DNA of 64,000 nucleotides from Diadophis punctatus similis (Eukaryota; Chordata; Lepidosauria; Squamata; Dipsadidae): assembly GCA_023053685.1 (NCBI GenBank), contig JALIGW010000005.1, forward strand, positions 28,632,501 to 28,696,500, written 5' to 3'. A program made the translations under genes and the position numbers. The first letter of the stretch is position 1; each line of letters begins with the position of its first letter. The notes beneath the pieces are model-generated. The model searched no databases, was not told where the DNA came from, and was given only the letters and a program-made list of their open reading frames with translations. This document shows, piece after piece, positions 58,776 to 64,000 of this stretch.

Positions 58776-59042
58776 CAGCGGTTCTCAACCTGGGGGTCGC
58801 AACCCCTTTGGGGGTTGAACGAACCTTTCACAGGGGTCAGGAGACTTTGCCTGGACGCCGCCATTTGGGTTCTTTTACCCTCTGCGCATGCGCAGAACGC
58901 TTTGCACATGCGCAGAGAGTAAAAGAACCCAAATGGCGGTGGCTGGGCGGGGGTGGTGGCGGCGGCGGGGTGGATCATGGTGTGGGTGCAGGGGCGGGTC
59001 GCGAATCGCGAATCGCGGCATTAGGAAGGTTGAGAACCACTG
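58776..59042. mobile_element. hAT MITE, SPIN-like ends (CAGCGGTTCTCAACC)
   Basis: 267 bp. Ends CAGCGGTTCTCAACCTGGGG and AAGGTTGAGAACCACTG; perfect duplication CCCTAATG (58768-58775 and 59043-59050). The GGTCGCAACCCCTTTGGGGG block resembles SPIN-type hATs as I remember them. Internal inverted pair around GAGTAAAAGAACCCAAATGG and its complement (58862-58935). Confidence 0.92.
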
Positions 59043-59050
59043 CCCTAATG

Positions 59051-62000
59051 CATGCATGTATGCCATTAGAAAAGACTATGAAGAACGTATTTTCTAATCC
59101 GGTTTCCTTAACCTGATAAATACAAGATACATTTCCAAAAGCCACGTTGATTGGGAATCCTAAAAGCAGAATTTAGAAGGGAGTCTGCAAAAGGATGGGC
59201 AAAAAGTGAAAAACCAGCTTACAATTTGTAGGATTGCTGTTTTTTTTATTTGACTTGGTCCCTGGCCTTAGAAAGCTAAGACAAGAAAGTCTAAGCACTA
59301 CATTTTATCATCAAGCCTGTGTTTTTTTATAGAGATAATATGGTTCAGTGTCCAAATCCATCTTCGTCATTACAATTACTCATCAGTCCATGTACTGGAG
59401 TAATTTCATCTGCACATAGTTTACACACTAAAACCCTTTTAGAGTTGCATGCACCTAAGCTTTAAGTAATTGTAATTCTGCCAGGAGCGATTAAGAAAAA
59501 AACATTTCAGCTTTTGGATTCATAATGACACCCTTTAGTGTGTGTTCTTTTTCCCTGCAAGCAACCGAGGCAGCAGTTAGAAAACTTGGTTTCTCACTTC
59601 AGAGGTCATTGCCCTAAGAGACTGACATATCAGCTTCATAAATATTCAGACCTCCATGAAGTTACTTCTGGTATCTATCTAATATGAAGGAAAGTTCATC
59701 AGCAAATCTGCACTGTTCATCAGCAGAACTATAGCACTGATATCTAGCAACAGGGGAAAAAATCCTTTTGAATACATTAAATATGTTGGATGTATGATAG
59801 TCTACTTGTAATCCTTGTGTGTTCATGAGAAGAGAACCAATACAAAGCTTCAAAATTTCTATCAAGTTTCGCCTGGGGGAGGGGAAGGGGGAGTTATTAG
59901 TATCATTTGGATAAATGATTTTTAAACTCCTCTCTATCTATGTTGTGATCCTGGTGCTGTTCCCTTGCTTCTAATAGTGAGCCTACCTGGAATGAATTTG
60001 GCACAAGAGTTTGATCTACAGTAAATTCAATTAATACAAAAAAATAATTATTGTAGAAGTTCTGAAACAATATTACATGGAATCGATCACTCAATGAATT
60101 GCATGCCCTATTGGCCTCTTCATTTCTGTGGATTTCAAGAATTATCAAATAAATGCTAATACCTAAAACATATAACAAATAAGAACAATAAAATATAACA
60201 GTCAGAAGAAAACAAAGCAAGCCATACCACAGCAGCCATTCCATCATTTTGACAGTAACAGTTCAAAAGTGGTGACTTTAAAACATTTTAGAAAATCAAG
60301 TAATTTTTCTTTGGTGTCTAAATCATGTTACAAAAATAATGCAGAAGTTTGCTCAAACTGGTCTATTTACCATTGTAGACTCGCTGATAAGGTTTCTGTA
60401 ATATATATCTGTCATATCATTGTTGAGGAAGCATCCATATCTGCAGGTATCTCCTTCCACAAGTGACATACAGAGTTTAGCATGGATTTGTAGTGCTTCC
60501 TTCAACTATTTTTATAGGGAATCCACAAAACATTAAAACTTAGTAATTCCCATTATGTTTTTTCCCCCTAGGATTCTTCTGGTTGTTGGCCCAACTTTTA
60601 TCTATGAAGGCTAATGCAATCTCTGCAAGTATATAATGCCTTTACTGCTCTTCCCCTGCCTCAGATATTGGCAATATGAAATGTCATATGTACGAATGCA
60701 GACATTTGTTATAAACCAGATGATGACATGTGTGTCACTATATATTTTGCATCAGTTGCATCAATTAGTGCAATTCCATTATGACGTACTTGTGACATCA
60801 ATTGTCCCTTCCTTGCCTCTTCCATGGATGCAATCACAAGTTAGATTGATAGTGACTAGAACCCTTGTAGCAAATGATTAGCGCTGCTTATTGTGTCAGA
60901 TTTTAAACCTTTCTAGCCACCTTTTTAGCAGCATTGCATTATTATGGTTAGTTGCAAGGACAGCCAGATGTTTAAATTGGATTTGGCATTTTTGTCCACC
61001 TTTCGAGTCCTTCCCAAAGACCAGGGATAGGCAGAAGTTATTTAGTGGTATTGTTAAATAAATAATGGTATTTATTTAAAGATATTATTGGAGGATATAA
61101 GCCGTTCCAAGTAAAGCTGCCATTTGCAATTGACTGATGGTGAATTTGTCAATGCTGATGGAGTTCAAGTGGTACTCCAGATGTTTTGGGCTTGTACTCA
61201 AGTCACCTATTATTATTGGTACTATCCTTGCTTACTTTTACTACAATCGTTCTACTTCTGTGTGCAGGTCTTTGAATTTTGTGGTTTTCCTCCAGTTCTT
61301 CTATTCTGCTGCCTCCAGGTACAATTTTTACAATGTGCACCAAGCTCCAAATGGCTATTCCCACAATTAAATCCCATCCCACAGAAAACAGATATTGTTC
61401 TCAGTAAAGTCACAGCAATTTTGTTTGCAGGTCACAAATGAAGAATAATGATTGAATTGAGTTAACAGCTACTTATCTGAGTGCAACCAAGGTGTAACAA
61501 AGTATGAAGTGCGTCTACCCCAAAGTATGAAGTGCGTCTACCCCATACTCCACCACTACTCTGTTACTACTCTGAGCATGCTTACTGGATTCTGTTGCTG
61601 TGAAGTGTATGCAATGAGGAAAGTATCCAGCCACTTCATGGGATGATGTTCACAAAATGTAAAACAGCCCTGAATACACTCCTGCTTGATGATAATGTAT
61701 CCAAATGACACTATGGAAAGACTGAATCCATTAACATATTGGAGAAATTATCTGCCGAAAATGGGATGCTCTCTGATTTTGGAGATGGCAAAGTGGGATC
61801 ACTTGAAATTGTTTATGCTCTGCAGGAGTCTCGTAGATAGAACTGGTTGTTTGCATTTATTTTCAGGTGTGAAAAGTTAACAATGCATACATAGAATGAC
61901 TCATTCTCAAAACTACGAATAAAAATTCTATTGGAATACATTTTTTTCGATAATAACCTCTTTGTTCCAAAATAAATTGTGGCATCTATACATTTTAGAT

Positions 62001-62990
62001 ATTTGCAGGGTGGTTATCTAATGGAACAAACTGAGAACAGAATAGCTATTAAAAGTTTTTTTAAAAAATAGTGCCAGCTTTTAGGGAAGAAATTTTCTTA
62101 TGACTGTTAAAAATAACAAATGCAAAAAAAAAAAATGGAATAAGAGCTAAATGGACTGTCTTGAAAATGCTTGTCATAAGAGGAATAAAAATGTGAGCAT
62201 TTTAATTTAAAAAAAAACACAACACTCACAGAGACAATGTCTTTTATAAAATAATTCTTGCTTAGGAACATGATAATAAATTAGAAAGTATAGATGGCTA
62301 AAAGTTATCAATAATCAAAATTTTATATATCAAAAATCAGTATCATCAAATATTTATTCCTATTCTTCTGGCCAATAGAAAGCAGAGCTGAGTCTCTGAG
62401 GAATAGTGTTTGCAGTCTTGTTCTTATAACTTCCCAAAAATTAATACATAATTGTTGATTCATTGTATCTTGCTACGTCTTGCTGGTTTTTTGTATGGAA
62501 ATCATGGAGAATGAACCAAGCGACAATCAAAACAAAAGAAACCTTTGAAAAGCGAAGTTATTTGAAAAGTGGAAGATTATTTAAAATATCATGGGTTGGA
62601 CATATATGAAATGTTGTGGTTGCGATATAAAAATTAGGAACACCTTCAAGAAAAAGCAATTTGACTATTTTGGACAATGACATTTAAGATTAAATATTAG
62701 ATACTTCAATTTAGTGTACAAGAATAGACTTAAGGGAATGCAATGGTGGCGGATGACTCATGTTTTGGCAAAAAAAGTAATATATGTGCTTTGGCCAAAG
62801 TACACTATGCTTCTTTCAGGCAGTAACATCAAAACAATAAAAAAGTATTGCTACCTGCTAACCTCTGTAGAGGATGACACTAAAATAAGTCATAACTCCT
62901 ATTCTCATTTTAGAGATGAAAAATTTGCAAAAATAATTGAATATAGCAACAATCTTGCATTCTGATATTTACACATAGTTAGAACAGAGT
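59051..62990. other. Intergenic, nothing recognised
   Basis: AT-rich. Frames of up to 114 codons (for example 59903-60247 on the minus strand, hydrophobic) show no family motif and no splice context. A 23-bp unit is duplicated at 61498-61543. Confidence 0.5.
61498..61543. repeat. 23-bp tandem duplication
   Basis: The unit beginning CAAAGTATGAAGTGCGTCTA is present twice in direct contact without mismatch. Confidence 0.95.
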
Positions 62991-62995
62991 AAAAT

Positions 62996-63262
62996 AAAAG
63001 AGTTGGAAGGGACCTTGGAGGTCTTCTAGTCCAACCCCCTGCTCATGCAGGAAATCTTATACCATTTCAGACAAATGATTGTCCAATATCTTCTTAAAAA
63101 CTTTCAGTGTTGGGCATTCACAACTTCTGGAGGCAAGTTGTTCCACTGATTAATTGTTCTAAGTGTCCGGAAATGTCTCCTTAGTTCTAGGTTGCTTCTC
63201 TCTTTGATTATTTCCATCCATTGCTTCTTGACCTGCCTTCAGGTGCTTTGGAGAATAGCATG
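62996..63262 (-). mobile_element. CR1 LINE 3' tail, antisense
   Basis: Plus strand GAGTTGGAAGGGACCTTGGA, GGTCTTCTAGTCCAACCCCC and CACAACTTCTGGAGGCAAGT is the reverse complement of the CR1 terminus (TTGGACTAGAAGACCTCCAA). The left end lies near AAATAAAAGAGTTGG. Better preserved than the other CR1 tails here. Confidence 0.9.
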
Positions 63263-63515
63263 ACTTCCTTTTCTTTGAGTTCGTATACTATGTATAGTTG
63301 GAATAATACTTTGTATGCCCTTAGTAGCAGGTCCTCAAAACTTAACCCATCTATAGAAGATAACATTGATGGATAGAATGGATTTCATAAATAGTTGTCG
63401 ATTGAGTAAAAGTGTGACTTTCGGAGAATTCCCCATGTAACTGGAATTGTGAATCTTGCACTAACATTCTCGAAGAGGATCTCACTATCATTTTTCCATA
63501 AATATGACAGTATAC

Positions 63516-63801
63516 CAGTGGTTCCCAACCTGGGGGTCGGGACCCCTTTGGGGGTCGAATGACCATTTCCCAGGGGTCGCCCCGGCATCCTCAGCTCCCC
63601 CCCCCACTGCCACAAGCTTGGCCATATCGACTCAACTCGCCCGAGCCCTCCAATTGGTCGGGAGAGGTGTCATTCGGTGAGAGGCGTTTGTAATGCCTGG
63701 CGACCGAGCTTTGGCAGCATCAGCTAAGGGGCCAGCTTTGCTTTGAATTCTGGGAGTTGAAGTCCAGGCACCTTAAAAGTTGCTGAGATTGAGAAATATT
63801 G
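63516..63801. mobile_element. hAT MITE with SPIN-like left end
   Basis: Left end CAGTGGTTCCCAACCTGGGG followed by GGTCGGGACCCCTTTGGGGG, as in the element at 58776. The right end AGATTGAGAAATATTG is diverged and preceded by GAATTCTGGGAGTTGAAGTC, typical of another MITE type. Flanks CAGTATAC and CTGTACAC (6/8). It may be a chimera or two elements. Confidence 0.6.
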
Positions 63802-64000
63802 CTGTACACTTGTTGGTTATCAAGTCTAAATACAGAAGTAGACTTGTTGTGGAAGATGATATTCCTTGTGCTCTTGCAAAGACTGGCCTGAGAATTTCTG
63901 ATCTGGCATAATTACATATTGTTTTCGTGATTAATCGCTATGCTTTAATTATGTTCAATTTGTAACAATGAAAATACATCCTGCATATTAGATATTTACA

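Noticed and set aside
59903..60247. 114-codon hydrophobic minus-strand frame as a membrane protein gene
   Set aside because: No start context, no family motif and no neighbouring exons; AT-rich DNA gives hydrophobic frames by chance.
39000..64000. Search for a neighbouring host gene such as PRLHR or NANOS1
   Set aside because: No GPCR transmembrane pattern, Nanos zinc finger or other conserved exon was seen on either strand; every frame with recognisable homology belongs to a repeat.

Overview
This is a eukaryotic window: large introns with GT..AG boundaries, a CpG-rich first exon and dense vertebrate interspersed repeats. The repeat mix (CR1, L2-like, L3-like CR1, R4/Dong-like and L1-like LINEs, Sauria-type SINEs, many hAT and TA-flanked MITEs, and AATAG microsatellites attached to a CR1-like tail) points to a squamate reptile, most likely a snake. 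That assignment comes from recognising families from memory, not from a search.

There is one protein-coding gene, CACUL1 (CDK2-associated cullin domain 1), on the + strand. All nine coding exons can be read (352-703, 3304-3430, 5261-5363, 15707-15802, 23979-24081, 29418-29507, 30539-30677, 33459-33502, 34706-34746). They join in frame to 1095 nt, or 364 residues plus stop. Exon 1 sits in a CpG-island-like segment starting at base 1, so the promoter is probably at or just beyond the left edge. The 3'UTR probably runs to one of several polyadenylation signals between 34.9 and 38.9 kb. No second host gene was found in 39-64 kb.

Layout. 1-34.7 kb is the transcription unit; its introns hold most of the MITEs, SINEs and LINE fragments. 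Intron 4 has a rearranged cluster of R4/Dong-like LINE pieces with long ATT, AAT and AGT arrays (20.6-23.4 kb). 34.7-38.9 kb is the 3'UTR. 39-64 kb is intergenic. Its main content is a 5.9 kb LTR element (45378-51273) with two LTRs that read identical over 545 bp but no gag or pol frame inside, antisense L2-like debris (54.7-55.3 kb) and a broken L3-like CR1 LINE (about 56.15-58.46 kb).

Main observations: (1) 16 short hAT-type elements whose target duplications all have TA at positions 4-5; (2) exon 7 of CACUL1 lies between two inverted copies of one hAT family; (3) the LTR element has young LTRs around old antisense LINE relics; (4) R4-like LINE ends are joined tail to tail across a trinucleotide array; (5) hAT elements have repeatedly landed inside TA-flanked MITEs; (6) the CACUL1 N-terminus has glycine and serine runs. 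I see no new cellular system; the novelty is in transposon structure.
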